Translations under genes and position numbers: made by a program
Source: CAZCJU01 sp964562175
GTDB lineage: Bacteria > Bacillota > Clostridia > Oscillospirales > CAG-272
Length of the DNA stretch: 64,000 nt
Reading direction: 5' to 3'
Assembly: GCA_964562175.1 (NCBI GenBank)
Contig: CAZLRV010000008.1
Location: forward strand, 32,661-96,660
Shown here: piece after piece, positions 8,187-17,350 of the stretch
Numbering within the stretch: the first letter of the stretch is position 1
How the letters are laid out: the number at the start of each line of letters is the position of its first letter
Notes under the pieces: model-generated
Told to the model about the DNA's origin: nothing
The model's database searches: none
The model's input: only the letters and a program-made list of their open reading frames with translations

Positions 8187-9751
8187 AAAAGATAATCGAA
8201 ATATACGATTCCACTCTGCGTGACGGTTCTCAGGGAGAGGGCGTATCATTTTCGGTAAGCGATAAGATAAAAATAACGAAGGCTCTGGACAGCTTTCACA
8301 TAGATTATATTGAGGCGGGTTTTCCCGCCTCAAATCCCAAGGATGCGGAATACTTCGAGCGTATGAAGGGCGTTGAGCTTAAAAACTCAAGGCTTTGCGC
8401 ATTCGGCAGTACTCTGCGCTACGGCAGACAGCCGCAGGACGACCCCGCACTTTCTGCGCTGCTCAATGCGGGCACACCGTGTGTTGCCGTTTTCGGAAAG
8501 GCAAGCGCAGAGCAGGCCGGTGCCGTGCTTCACGTAAGCCGAGAACAGAATTTGGAGCTTATCGAAAAGACGGTGCGCTATTTGAAGTCCCACGGCAGAG
8601 AGGTCATATTCGATGCGGAGCATTTTTATATCGGATATAAAAGCGACCCCGAATATGCCGTGCTTGTTTTGGATACGGCTCGTATGGCGGGTGCGGATGT
8701 ATTGTGCTTATGCGATACCGGAGGCGACCTTTTGCCCGAGGACGCTTACAAAATAACGGATGAGATATGCAAAAGATATCCCGATGTGCGCATCGGCGTG
8801 CATTATCATGACGACATCGGCTGTGCCGTCGCAAATTCGCTTATAGCCGCACGTGTGGGCGTATCTCAGATACAAGGCACGTTTTTGGGCTACGGCGAGC
8901 GGTGCGGAAACGCCGATCTGTCAGTGGTGATACCGAATTTGAAATTCAAATACGGCTGTGAGTTTAAGCAGGATATGCGACTGCTTAAGAAAACGGCAAA
9001 TGAGATATCCGAGCTGTCAAATACGAGAATACGCAATAATAAGCCGTATATCGGCAAGAGTGCGTTCGGTCATAAGGCGGGTATGCATATCGATGCGGTG
9101 AAAAAACTGCCGTCAAGCTTTGAGCATATCGCCCCGGAGCTTGTGGGAAACGAAAGAAAGTTTCTTCTCTCGGAAATGTCGGGCAGAGGCACTCTGCTTG
9201 ATGAGGTAAGACGCTTCGTACCCAATGCGGATAAGGATTCGCCGGAGCTTAAGCTTGCACTTGAGGCACTTAAGGAAAAAGAGCATTACGGCTACCATTA
9301 CGAGGCGGCAGAGGCTTCATTGCAATTGCTGCTTGCAAAAAAATTTTATAAATATTCTCCGAAATTCAAGGTCATTCTTTACAAAACGACGGACGATTTT
9401 CCGTCTGCCGAGGGAGGAATGACTGCGGGTGCCTTGATAGTTATCGAGGTCGACGGAAAAACGGAAACGAGCGCATCGCTCGGAAACGGTCCGGTAAACG
9501 CACTTGACCTCGCACTGCGGCGTGCGTTGAGCGTTTTCTATCCGCAGATAGAAAAGCTTTGCCTTGTCGATTTTAAGGTCAGAGTCATCGACTCCGGTTC
9601 GACGACTGCGGCAAAGGTGCGAGTGCTGATAGAAACGACGGACGGCGAAAAGACTTGGACGACTCTCGGTGTTTCCCACGATGTTATCGAAGCAAGCTTT
9701 ACCGCCTTGACGGATTCGTTTGAATATAAGCTGTCCGAGTGCGATAAATAG
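8183..9751 (+). CDS. cimA: (R)-citramalate synthase
   Basis: A 522-residue cytoplasmic enzyme condensing pyruvate and acetyl-CoA to (R)-citramalate, the first step of the threonine-independent route to isoleucine. The N-terminal YDSTLRDGSQGEGVSFS is the HMGL-like TIM-barrel motif in its CimA form. GVHYHDDIGCAVANS carries the metal-ligand His pair and YGERCGNADL closes the barrel. Residues about 385-515 are the LeuA-type regulatory domain (DFKVRVIDSGSTTAAKVRV is typical of CimA). Start is a GTG sharing the TGA of the preceding surface-protein gene (GTGA overlap), with no separate good ribosome site, so translation is probably coupled. It heads the leuACDB run; LeuCD and LeuB can process citramalate as well as isopropylmalate. 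Confidence 0.92.
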   Translation: MKKIIEIYDSTLRDGSQGEGVSFSVSDKIKITKALDSFHIDYIEAGFPASNPKDAEYFERMKGVELKNSRLCAFGSTLRYGRQPQDDPALSALLNAGTPCVAVFGKASAEQAGAVLHVSREQNLELIEKTVRYLKSHGREVIFDAEHFYIGYKSDPEYAVLVLDTARMAGADVLCLCDTGGDLLPEDAYKITDEICKRYPDVRIGVHYHDDIGCAVANSLIAARVGVSQIQGTFLGYGERCGNADLSVVIPNLKFKYGCEFKQDMRLLKKTANEISELSNTRIRNNKPYIGKSAFGHKAGMHIDAVKKLPSSFEHIAPELVGNERKFLLSEMSGRGTLLDEVRRFVPNADKDSPELKLALEALKEKEHYGYHYEAAEASLQLLLAKKFYKYSPKFKVILYKTTDDFPSAEGGMTAGALIVIEVDGKTETSASLGNGPVNALDLALRRALSVFYPQIEKLCLVDFKVRVIDSGSTTAAKVRVLIETTDGEKTWTTLGVSHDVIEASFTALTDSFEYKLSECDK

Positions 9752-9833
9752 CTCAATGGCTTCTTCATTTCTTAATTATCGAGGAATAATTATGAGATGA
9801 GGGAGCTTTTTGCCTTTATATGATAGGAATAAT

Positions 9834-11495
9834 ATGAAGAATGTAAAAAAATACGAACCGCAGTTTTTTCCCGTTGTACCGAGGTGCAGAAAATGGACGG
9901 AAAAAACGCTTATAGAAAAGCCGCCCGTATGGTGTTCTGTAGATCTGCGTGACGGCAATCAATCGCTTGTCGTGCCGATGAGCCTTGAGGAAAAGCTTGA
10001 GTTTTTCAAGCTGCTCGTCAAGGTCGGCTTCAAAGAAATAGAGGTGGGCTTCCCCGCCGCCTCACAGACAGAATACACATTTTTAAGAGAGCTTATAGAC
10101 AACGATATGATACCCGATGACGTTACGGTGCAGGTGCTTACACAGAGCAGGGAGCATATCATTCGCAAGACCTTCGAAGCACTTGACGGATGCAAAAACG
10201 CCATAGTGCATCTGTATAATTCCACCTCCGTCGCTCAACGACAGCAGGTATTCCGCAAGAGCAAGGAAGAAATAATAGATATCGCCGTCACCGGTGCGGA
10301 GCTGTTTAACAAAATAAGTGCGGAGCATGGGGCTTGCTACAGATATGAGTATTCGCCCGAATCGTTTACGGGTACTGAGCCGGAATTTGCACTTGAGGTG
10401 TGTAACGCCGTGCTTGACGTGTGGCGACCGAGTGCGGAAAGACCTGCGATAATAAATCTGCCCGTAACGGTCGAGCTTTCCTCGCCGCACGTTTACGCCG
10501 ATCAGGTCGAATATATGTGCGAGAATTTGAAATACAGGGAAAACGTGGTGGTTTCGCTTCATCCGCATAACGACAGAGGCTGTGCCGTTGCCGATTCGGA
10601 GCTTGGCTTGCTTGCGGGAGCGGACAGAATAGAGGGAACTTTGTTCGGTAACGGCGAGAGAACGGGAAACGCCGATATCGTAACGCTTGCGCTGAATATG
10701 TACGCACAGGGAGTCGACCCGAGGCTCGATCTGTCGCATATGCCCGAGATAACGGAGCTTTACGAGCGTGTTACGGGAATGTCGGTATACGAAAGACAGC
10801 CGTATGCGGGCAAGCTCGTGTTTGCCGCATTCTCCGGCTCGCATCAGGATGCCATAGCAAAGGGTATGAAATACAGAGAGGAAAACAACTCGGATATATG
10901 GAACGTGCCGTATTTGCCGATAGACCCCGCAGACGTGGGACGTGAGTACGAAACGGACGTTATACGCATAAATTCCCAATCCGGCAAGGGCGGTATCGGC
11001 TATCTGCTTGAGCATAATTTCGGCTATGTGCTTCCGACGAAAATGCGAGAGGATGTCGGCTATACGATAAAGAACATATCCGACAATGCACACGCAGAGC
11101 TTGCGCCGAAGCAGGTCTTGTCGGAGTTTACGAAAGAGTACGTAAACGTAAACGATACGGTAAGGCTTATAGATTACAGATTTGTACGCTCAAATGTGAT
11201 GAACGTCACACTGCATATAGATGTGGACGGGGAGCGTAAGGAGATATCCGCAAGCGGAAACGGTCGCCTTGATGCCGTGAGCAACGCACTGAAAAAGCAT
11301 CTTGACGTATCGTTTACCGATCTGACCTACGAGGAGCACGCTTTGACAAAGGGTTCTTCCTCGCAGGCTATAACATATGTAAGCATTACTTGCCACAGCG
11401 GCAGAAAGGTCTGGGGCGTGGGAATACACGACGATATTATCGCATCATCCGTGAACGCGCTCTTTTCCGCACTTAACCGCAGTATGAAAATATAG
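9834..11495 (+). CDS. leuA: 2-isopropylmalate synthase (long LeuA2 type)
   Basis: A 553-residue enzyme that condenses 2-ketoisovalerate with acetyl-CoA, the committed step of leucine synthesis. KPPVWCSVDLRDGNQSL and MSLEEKLEFFKLL are the start of the TIM barrel in the LeuA type-2 family (usually 550-570 residues). SLHPHNDRGCAVADSELGLL and LFGNGERTGNAD follow, and the C-terminal 130 residues are the leucine-sensing dimer domain. I choose the ATG at 9834, with ATAGGA 6 bases before it. A TTG at 9810 with GGGAG is an alternative that adds eight residues. It lies 82 bases after cimA and 12 before leuC. Feedback inhibition by leucine is expected from the family. Confidence 0.95.
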   Translation: MKNVKKYEPQFFPVVPRCRKWTEKTLIEKPPVWCSVDLRDGNQSLVVPMSLEEKLEFFKLLVKVGFKEIEVGFPAASQTEYTFLRELIDNDMIPDDVTVQVLTQSREHIIRKTFEALDGCKNAIVHLYNSTSVAQRQQVFRKSKEEIIDIAVTGAELFNKISAEHGACYRYEYSPESFTGTEPEFALEVCNAVLDVWRPSAERPAIINLPVTVELSSPHVYADQVEYMCENLKYRENVVVSLHPHNDRGCAVADSELGLLAGADRIEGTLFGNGERTGNADIVTLALNMYAQGVDPRLDLSHMPEITELYERVTGMSVYERQPYAGKLVFAAFSGSHQDAIAKGMKYREENNSDIWNVPYLPIDPADVGREYETDVIRINSQSGKGGIGYLLEHNFGYVLPTKMREDVGYTIKNISDNAHAELAPKQVLSEFTKEYVNVNDTVRLIDYRFVRSNVMNVTLHIDVDGERKEISASGNGRLDAVSNALKKHLDVSFTDLTYEEHALTKGSSSQAITYVSITCHSGRKVWGVGIHDDIIASSVNALFSALNRSMKI

Positions 11496-11507
11496 GAGGT
11501 AAATAAT

Positions 11508-12767
11508 ATGTCCATGACCTTGACTCAAAAAATACTTGCCGCTCACGCACACCTCGATAAGGTAGAGCCGGGCGAGCTTATAAAAATAAAGCTTGATATG
11601 GTGCTGGGAAACGATATTACCTCACCCGTTGCCATAAACGAATTCGAGAAATACGGCTTTGATAAGATATTCGATAAAAACAAGATATCGCTCGTAATGG
11701 ACCATTTTACGCCGAATAAGGATATCAAAGCCGCCGAGCAGGCAAAGGCGTGCCGCTGTTTTGCGAAAAAATACGGTATAAAGCATTTCTACGATGTGGG
11801 AGAAATGGGTATAGAACACGCACTTTTGCCCGAAAAAGGACTTGTCGCACCCGGTGAGGCGATCATCGGCGCAGACTCGCATACGTGTACATACGGTGCG
11901 CTGGGTGCTTTCTCAACGGGCGTAGGCTCTACAGATATGGCGGCGGCAATGATAAGCGGCAAGTGCTGGCTGAAGGTGCCGACGGCTCTTAAATTCACGC
12001 TTGTCGGAAGGCTTAGCCCGTATTGCTCGGGCAAGGACGTTATTTTGCATATCATAGGTATGATAGGCGTTGAGGGAGCCTTGTATAAGTCAATGGAGTT
12101 TTTCGGCCCCGGACTTGCCTCGCTTTCGATGGATGACAGACTCTGCATGGCAAATATGGCAGTTGAGGCGGGAGCGAAAAACGGAATATTCGATGTCGAT
12201 GAAATTACGCTCGATTATTGCAAAGACCGTGTTAATAGGGAATTTACCGTATACAGAGCCGATGAGGACGCTTTGTACGATGCCGAATACGAAATAGACT
12301 TAGGTAAGATAGAGCCGCTTGTAGCCTGTCCGCATCTGCCCGAAAACACGGAAACGGCTCGCCGACTCGGTCAGGTCAAAATAGACCAATGCGTTATAGG
12401 CTCGTGTACAAACGGCAGAATATCGGATATGGCAGCCGCCGCAGAGGTATTTGACGGCAGACACGTCGCAGACGGCGTTCGCTGTATCATAATTCCCGCA
12501 ACGCAAAAGGTATACCTCGAATGCATAAAAAGAGGCTATACGGAGATATTCGTAAAAGCCGGCTGTGCCGTATCGACACCGACCTGCGGTCCGTGCCTCG
12601 GCGGTCATATGGGAATACTCGGAGAAAACGAATGCGCAATAGCGACGACAAACCGCAATTTCGTCGGCAGAATGGGTCATGTGACCTCAAAGGTGTATCT
12701 TGCAAGCCCCGCAACGGCGGCGGCATCCGCCGTATGCGGTCATATATGCGATGTACGGGATATTTAA
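11508..12767 (+). CDS. leuC: 3-isopropylmalate dehydratase large subunit
   Basis: A 419-residue aconitase-family subunit that, with LeuD, isomerises 2- to 3-isopropylmalate, and also handles citramalate/citraconate in the isoleucine route. The [4Fe-4S] cysteines are visible at GSCTNGR and in CGPCLGG, and substrate-binding blocks at DSHTCTYGALGAFSTGVGST. The length fits the short archaeal/clostridial LeuC class (about 418-420). AGGAGG lies 7 bases before the ATG. leuD follows after 11 bases. Confidence 0.96.
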   Translation: MSMTLTQKILAAHAHLDKVEPGELIKIKLDMVLGNDITSPVAINEFEKYGFDKIFDKNKISLVMDHFTPNKDIKAAEQAKACRCFAKKYGIKHFYDVGEMGIEHALLPEKGLVAPGEAIIGADSHTCTYGALGAFSTGVGSTDMAAAMISGKCWLKVPTALKFTLVGRLSPYCSGKDVILHIIGMIGVEGALYKSMEFFGPGLASLSMDDRLCMANMAVEAGAKNGIFDVDEITLDYCKDRVNREFTVYRADEDALYDAEYEIDLGKIEPLVACPHLPENTETARRLGQVKIDQCVIGSCTNGRISDMAAAAEVFDGRHVADGVRCIIIPATQKVYLECIKRGYTEIFVKAGCAVSTPTCGPCLGGHMGILGENECAIATTNRNFVGRMGHVTSKVYLASPATAAASAVCGHICDVRDI

Positions 12768-12778
12768 GGAGGAAAGCA

Positions 12779-13270
12779 ATGCAGGCACACGGAAAGGTAC
12801 ATAAATACGGAAACAACGTAGATACGGATGTAATAATTCCCGCAAGATATCTCAATACCTCGGAGCATAGCGCACTTGCAAGCCACTGCATGGAGGATAT
12901 CGACTCGGGCTTTGCCGAGCGGGTAAAGGCAGGCGACATTATGGTAGCCGGCTCAAATTTCGGCTGCGGCTCAAGCAGAGAGCACGCACCCATAGCGATA
13001 AAAGCGTCGGGAATATCGGTCGTTATAGCGGAATCATTTGCGAGAATATTCTACCGCAATGCGATAAATATCGGGCTTGCTATAATGGAATGCAAGCAGG
13101 CAAGCGAGAGAATAGAGGATGGGGACGAGGTGTTGGTCGATTTCGATACGGGTATAATAAAGAACGTAACGAAAAACGAGAGCTATACCGCAAAACCGTT
13201 TCCCCCGTTTATTCAGAATATGATACAAAACGGCGGGCTTATGAGGACATTGCTTGAGGAGATGAAATGA
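12779..13270 (+). CDS. leuD: 3-isopropylmalate dehydratase small subunit
   Basis: A 163-residue swivel-domain subunit partnering LeuC. HKYGNNVDTDVIIPARYL is the LeuD opening, and NFGCGSSREHAP the substrate-specificity loop, followed by ESFARIFYRNAINIGL. The frame is open well upstream inside leuC, but AAGGAGG sits 7 bases before this ATG and the family begins here. leuB starts one base after its stop. Confidence 0.96.
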   Translation: MQAHGKVHKYGNNVDTDVIIPARYLNTSEHSALASHCMEDIDSGFAERVKAGDIMVAGSNFGCGSSREHAPIAIKASGISVVIAESFARIFYRNAINIGLAIMECKQASERIEDGDEVLVDFDTGIIKNVTKNESYTAKPFPPFIQNMIQNGGLMRTLLEEMK

Positions 13271-13271
13271 T

Positions 13272-14351
13272 ATGAAAAAGAAAATAGCCGTATTGCCCGG
13301 TGACGGTATCGGCAGTGAAATAATTGCCGCAGGCGTAAAGTGCCTTGACAGAGTCGGCAAAAAATACGGTCATGAGTTCGAATATACTTATATCGATGTC
13401 GGCGGCTGTTGTATAGATAAGTACGGTGTGCCGATAAGAGATGAGGACCTTGAAAAATGCAAGGAGTCCGACAGTGTGCTTCTCGGTGCGGTGGGCGGAC
13501 CGAAATGGGACGAGCTTCCGCCTCATATAAGACCCGAAAAGGCGTTGTTTGCGCTCCGCTCCGGACTTGGGCTGTTTGCAAATCTGCGTCCGACAAAGCT
13601 GTTTTTGCCGCTTGCCGATTCTTCGCCGCTTAAAAAAGAGGTGATAGGCGGCGGAATAGATCTGCTTATCGTGCGTGAGCTGACGGGCGGTGTATATTTC
13701 GGCGAAAAAAAGACGGAGCTTGTAAACGGCGAGCTTGTCGCAGTCGATGTTATGCCGTATTCGGAGCATGAGATAGAGCGTATAGGCAGAGTGGCGTTTG
13801 AGGTCGCAATGAAAAGAGGCGGCAGACTCGCCTCGGTCGATAAGGCAAATGTGCTTGATACCTCACGGCTTTGGCGAAAAATAATGCATAAGCTGTCGGA
13901 AGAATATCCGAGCGTTGAATACCAAGATGTGCTTGTCGATAATATGGCAATGCAGCTCATAAAGGCACCGACTCGGTTTGACGTTATAGTGACGGAAAAT
14001 ATGTTCGGCGATATACTTTCCGACGAGGCATCCATGCTTGCCGGCTCGATAGGTATGATGCCCTCCGCATCGCTTTCAAATTCGAGTCTCGGAATGTATG
14101 AGCCGATACACGGCTCCGCTCCCGATATAGCCGGCTTGGATATAGCCGACCCGATAGGCACGATACTTTCCGTCGGAATGATGCTGAAGTATTCTTTTGA
14201 TATGACAGAGGAAGCCGACGAGGTGGAGCGTGCGGTGGAGAGTGCGATAAACGACGGCTACAGAACAGCCGATATAATGCAGAGCGGGATGACAAAATGC
14301 TCGTGCAGTCAAATGGGAGATATAATAGCAAATAATATATTGAAGATCTGA
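13272..14351 (+). CDS. leuB: 3-isopropylmalate dehydrogenase
   Basis: A 359-residue NAD-dependent oxidative decarboxylase, the last dedicated enzyme of leucine synthesis before transamination. VLPGDGIGSEI, LLGAVGGPKW, RELTGGVYFGE and the metal site FDVIVTENMFGDILSDEAS followed by GSIGMMPSASL are classical LeuB blocks. GSAPDIAG and the NAD-binding tail are intact. The ATG is two bases beyond the leuD stop codon and the leuD end supplies a GAGGAGATGA ribosome site. It is the last gene of the operon, 8 bases before a strong terminator. Order cimA-leuA-C-D-B, with no ilv genes or T-box leader in view. Confidence 0.96.
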   Translation: MKKKIAVLPGDGIGSEIIAAGVKCLDRVGKKYGHEFEYTYIDVGGCCIDKYGVPIRDEDLEKCKESDSVLLGAVGGPKWDELPPHIRPEKALFALRSGLGLFANLRPTKLFLPLADSSPLKKEVIGGGIDLLIVRELTGGVYFGEKKTELVNGELVAVDVMPYSEHEIERIGRVAFEVAMKRGGRLASVDKANVLDTSRLWRKIMHKLSEEYPSVEYQDVLVDNMAMQLIKAPTRFDVIVTENMFGDILSDEASMLAGSIGMMPSASLSNSSLGMYEPIHGSAPDIAGLDIADPIGTILSVGMMLKYSFDMTEEADEVERAVESAINDGYRTADIMQSGMTKCSCSQMGDIIANNILKI

Positions 14352-14359
14352 TATACATA

Positions 14360-14399
14360 AAGCGTATTGCCGATAAGCACTCGGCGATACGCTTTTTTT
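14360..14399. terminator. Terminator after leuB, probably bidirectional
   Basis: A stem of about 14 bp (AAGCGTATTGCCGA pairing with TCGGCGATACGCTT, one G-U pair) is followed by seven T on the plus strand. It also gives a T-rich tail on the minus strand, so it can serve the convergent aminotransferase gene ending at 14403. Confidence 0.9.
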
Positions 14400-14402
14400 G
14401 GG

Positions 14403-15539
14403 TTATATTCTTTTTATCGCCGATATGAGCGATAAAGCATCGCTTTCGGTGTTAAACGCTCCGAACGACGCTCTTACCGCTCCGCTCTCGTACGTTCCGA
14501 GCCGCTTATGCGCAAGAGGTGCGCAGTGGAAGCCGGAGCGCACGCAGATACCGAGCGATGCCAAATACTCGGCAACATACTCGCAATCCTTGCCGTGTAC
14601 ATTGAAAAGCACGCACGGAGAGTGGGAGCTGCCGTACACGGTGACCTTTTTTGTTTGCCTAAGCCCCTCGGTGAGTATTTGCGAAAGCGCACATTCTTTT
14701 ACCCTCAGCTTCTCCGTACCTACGCTTGAAACGAATTTTATTCCCTCACTCAGCGATACTATCGCAGGTACGCTCAGCGTGCCTGCCTCAAGCCGTTCGG
14801 GAAGCAGGCTCGGCATAGACATCTGCTTTGAGTCGATACCGTTGCCGCCGGAAAAGACGGCTTGAAGCTCGCCTACATTACACCTCTCGGAAAAGCATAT
14901 TGCCCCAGCTCCCTGTATTCCGTAAAGCGATTTGTGTGACGGTATGCAAAGGGCGTATATTCCGTCACGCTTCATATCTATATCGTATACTCCGGCACTC
15001 TGCGCCGCATCAACGATGAATTTGAGTCTGTAGCTCTCGCAAAGCCTGCCGATACGCTCAATAGGCAAGAGCAGAGGGCAAATGTTTGAGCAATGCGTCA
15101 TGACCACAGCCCTCGTTCTGCCGCATACGGCGTTTTTTATCTGTTGTATAATATTGTCCTCGGGAGAGAAGGCGTCGATATATGTTACACGTATACGTCC
15201 CCTCGCCTCAAGCTCCGAGAGCGGTCTTAATACCGAATTATGCTCGGCATTTGAGGTTATAACATGGTCACCGTCCCTCAAAACCGAGGATAGGACGATA
15301 TTTAAAGCGTAGGTCGTGTTGAGCGTAAAGACAATGTTTTCGGGCTTGCCGACGTTGAAAAAACGGTCGAGCCGCTCTCGGCACTCGTATACACGCCTTG
15401 ACGATTCACTTGACAGCGCATGAGAGGCTCGCCCGGGATTGCCGCAATACCGCTTTATACAAGACCTTACCTCATTGACGACGGATGCGGGCTTTGGAAA
15501 CGTCGTGGCGGCGTTGTCGAGATATATTATATTATTCAT
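14403..15539 (-). CDS. Cysteine desulfurase-like class V aminotransferase
   Basis: A 378-residue PLP enzyme of the NifS/SufS superfamily. YLDNAATTFPKP and GNPGRASHALS open the fold. The PLP Lys is in IPSHKSLYG, preceded by IVDAAQSAG (the Asp that pairs with the pyridine nitrogen). The likely persulfide Cys is in RSGFHCAPLAH, close to the RxGxHCAPLxH of SufS-type enzymes. It would release sulfur (or selenium) from cysteine (or selenocysteine). It overlaps by 8 bases the upstream DUF3343 gene, a pairing often seen for this subgroup, which suggests the small protein accepts the sulfur or selenium. No iscU or sufU is nearby, so housekeeping Fe-S assembly is less likely. Confidence 0.85.
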   Translation of the reverse strand: MNNIIYLDNAATTFPKPASVVNEVRSCIKRYCGNPGRASHALSSESSRRVYECRERLDRFFNVGKPENIVFTLNTTYALNIVLSSVLRDGDHVITSNAEHNSVLRPLSELEARGRIRVTYIDAFSPEDNIIQQIKNAVCGRTRAVVMTHCSNICPLLLPIERIGRLCESYRLKFIVDAAQSAGVYDIDMKRDGIYALCIPSHKSLYGIQGAGAICFSERCNVGELQAVFSGGNGIDSKQMSMPSLLPERLEAGTLSVPAIVSLSEGIKFVSSVGTEKLRVKECALSQILTEGLRQTKKVTVYGSSHSPCVLFNVHGKDCEYVAEYLASLGICVRSGFHCAPLAHKRLGTYESGAVRASFGAFNTESDALSLISAIKRI

Positions 15540-15759
15540 TCAATACTTCCGTATATCTCACACCGCCCGATAGCAGAGCTCTTACGGCGTTTTCTCTGTC
15601 TGCCCGAAAAACGGATATTCCGTAGGAACAGCCGTGCCTCGTTTCGCTCGGTCGTATTCTTACCACTCGGTGTTTTATTCCTTTTTCGGACAGGAGCCTT
15701 GCACCCTTAAGAGCATACGTTTGTGATGACGTGGCTAATGTCACCCGTCCCGTTTCCAT
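15532..15759 (-). CDS. DUF3343 protein, putative Se/S carrier
   Basis: A 75-residue protein of the DUF3343 family, described as putative selenium/sulfur carriers. TSSQTYALKGARLLSEKG and RIRPSETRHGCSYGISV are the family core. Cys in HGCSYG would be the residue carrying the persulfide or selenide. AAAAGGAGG precedes the ATG. It overlaps the desulfurase-like gene by 8 bases and is translated just before it, supporting a donor-acceptor pair. Confidence 0.8.
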   Translation of the reverse strand: METGRVTLATSSQTYALKGARLLSEKGIKHRVVRIRPSETRHGCSYGISVFRADRENAVRALLSGGVRYTEVLNE

Positions 15760-15840
15760 AACTGTTTCCTCCTTTTATTCGGTTTTTTGCGGATATGTAT
15801 CCGCAATATCATTTTATGCACACCTGCCGTGTTTTGATAT

Positions 15841-16986
15841 TTATCCCATCGGCACACGTCGCGCTATATCGCGTATCAAGCTTATATTACATACGATACG
15901 GCAACCGTCCTCCGTGCATTCCAAGGTAAGCTCACGGCCGACAAGCTCACCGTCACGCAGTGCCTCGTGAAGCTGCTTTTCGTATTCAAGTGTAGCCTCG
16001 TGAAGAGCTTGCTGCTTTGAATACTCCTTTTTTTCGTATCTGTATTCACGTCCGCACGTTTCAATAAGCTTTATCGGCAAGCGTATTTTGCCGAAGAGCA
16101 TAATATTTTCGACGGAGGAGGTCATATCGTATTCACCGCACTCATCGAGTGCGCTTATGGTCTTTGTCCTCCCCAAAAGCGAGAGTGCGAGGGAGCGTGT
16201 GGTCTTGCCCGTGTAAAGCTTTTCCTCACGCTCATACGGGAAAAAGACCTCTATTCTTCGCTCAACCTCGGCGTATACACGTCCGCTTGCACATACCGTG
16301 CGTATTCCCGACTTGCTCTCGTACAAGCCCGATATCAAAAGCTCGCCTCGTCGCACCACGTCCCCCGCCTTGCATATCGGCGTGCCGCATTGCGTTATTC
16401 TGTTGATTATCCGACCGTCCTCGTCTGCGACTATATTCGACACCTCCTCCTCGGCGGTATCGTCCTCAATGCTCACACGTCTGCCGTATTCCGCAATGAC
16501 GGCAGAACCGTCAAGATTTAATGATATATACGATAGCTCCGTGCATTTGATAAGCATATTGGCCTCGATGGAGCTTATATCCAGACTCGGTATATACGCC
16601 CCGCACCGCAAGCCGGAGTCGGCAAGAGCGGACAGAATATATTCGCTCGGTATATCCTCATCGCCTAACGTGACTATATCCCAAACGAAAAACGATGAAA
16701 TATACAGCGTCAAAAGACAAGCGATAGAGCCCAAGACAAGTGCGGAGCGGTCAAGGTGAGAGCGTAAAAAGGGCAAAAGTCCGCAATGACGAAGGACGGA
16801 CGGCTCACCCTGCGGAAACGCTCGCTTGTAATCGCCGCTTGAGAGCTTGACATATATTCCCCCCTCGCTTTTGCCCGAAACGTAAAAGGCGGCGTGTACG
16901 TTCAACAGACGGGCAAGACGGGCGGTCTTTTCTTCGTTTGTCAAATATATCTCCACAGCGGATAAATAGTACGGTATTTGCTTCAT
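15841..16986 (-). CDS. yqfD: Sporulation protein YqfD
   Basis: A 381-residue protein matching YqfD, a mother-cell sporulation protein of Firmicutes. The N-terminal 80 residues are soluble, a single hydrophobic segment (about 95-115, LVLGSIACLLTLYISSFFVW) crosses the membrane, and the long extracytoplasmic part carries the YqfD marks GLRCGAYIPSLD, YISLNLDGSAVI and ICKAGDVVRRGELLISG. Its ATG overlaps the yqfC stop (ATGA). In B. subtilis yqfCD is read by sigma-E; here the pair lacks the usual phoH/ybeY genes downstream within view. It ends 81 bases before the DUF3343 gene, with no clear terminator. Confidence 0.88.
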   Translation of the reverse strand: MKQIPYYLSAVEIYLTNEEKTARLARLLNVHAAFYVSGKSEGGIYVKLSSGDYKRAFPQGEPSVLRHCGLLPFLRSHLDRSALVLGSIACLLTLYISSFFVWDIVTLGDEDIPSEYILSALADSGLRCGAYIPSLDISSIEANMLIKCTELSYISLNLDGSAVIAEYGRRVSIEDDTAEEEVSNIVADEDGRIINRITQCGTPICKAGDVVRRGELLISGLYESKSGIRTVCASGRVYAEVERRIEVFFPYEREEKLYTGKTTRSLALSLLGRTKTISALDECGEYDMTSSVENIMLFGKIRLPIKLIETCGREYRYEKKEYSKQQALHEATLEYEKQLHEALRDGELVGRELTLECTEDGCRIVCNISLIRDIARRVPMG

Positions 16987-17273
16987 TTTGCGACATCACC
17001 GCCTGCCGAAAGCTCTTTTTCATCCTCAAATTCAAGTCGGACGATACAGCCGCATACGGCACATCTGCCCTGCGTAAGACAGGCGAGAGATAGGGAGGTG
17101 CCGTATATCGAAAATATCTTGCCGCCTTGAAATATGCCGAATGCCATATGCGAATCCGAATACAGAACAAGCTCGCATTTTCCTTCGATTATGCATTCAC
17201 GTTGACCGACGAGCAAAAACGACGGTGTACTTGTCGGCTTGTGCGCTGCCGAGTCGGAAATTCTTTTTTTCAT
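16983..17273 (-). CDS. yqfC: Sporulation protein YqfC
   Basis: A 96-residue YqfC-family protein. LLVGQRECIIEGKCELVLYSD and the glycine-spaced strands after it match the YqfC beta pattern. The frame is open a further 21 codons upstream; I choose the ATG giving MKKRISD, with AAGGTG about 12 bases before it, although a GTG five codons upstream is possible. It is co-transcribed with yqfD (4-base overlap). A weak sigma-E-like TCATAT...AATATTAT pair lies in the 77-base gap shared with the divergent ylbJ-like gene. The C-terminal half carries unusually many cysteines (CLTQGRCAVCGC) for this family. Confidence 0.8.
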   Translation of the reverse strand: MKKRISDSAAHKPTSTPSFLLVGQRECIIEGKCELVLYSDSHMAFGIFQGGKIFSIYGTSLSLACLTQGRCAVCGCIVRLEFEDEKELSAGGDVAK

Positions 17274-17350
17274 AACAAAAGCGTTCACCTTAAAATATTT
17301 CTTGCATTCTAATAATATTATTTTAGCAGCGAACATATGACGGGGGAAAA

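Noticed and set aside
10083..11093. A 336-codon open frame on the minus strand across leuA
   Set aside because: It lies fully inside leuA, lacks a ribosome site and domain motifs, and is explained by the codon bias of the real gene.
17313..17341. Possible sigma-E promoter for the ylbJ-like gene (ATATT then CATATGAC)
   Set aside because: The -10 would lie only about ten bases before the start codon and the ribosome site would not be transcribed.
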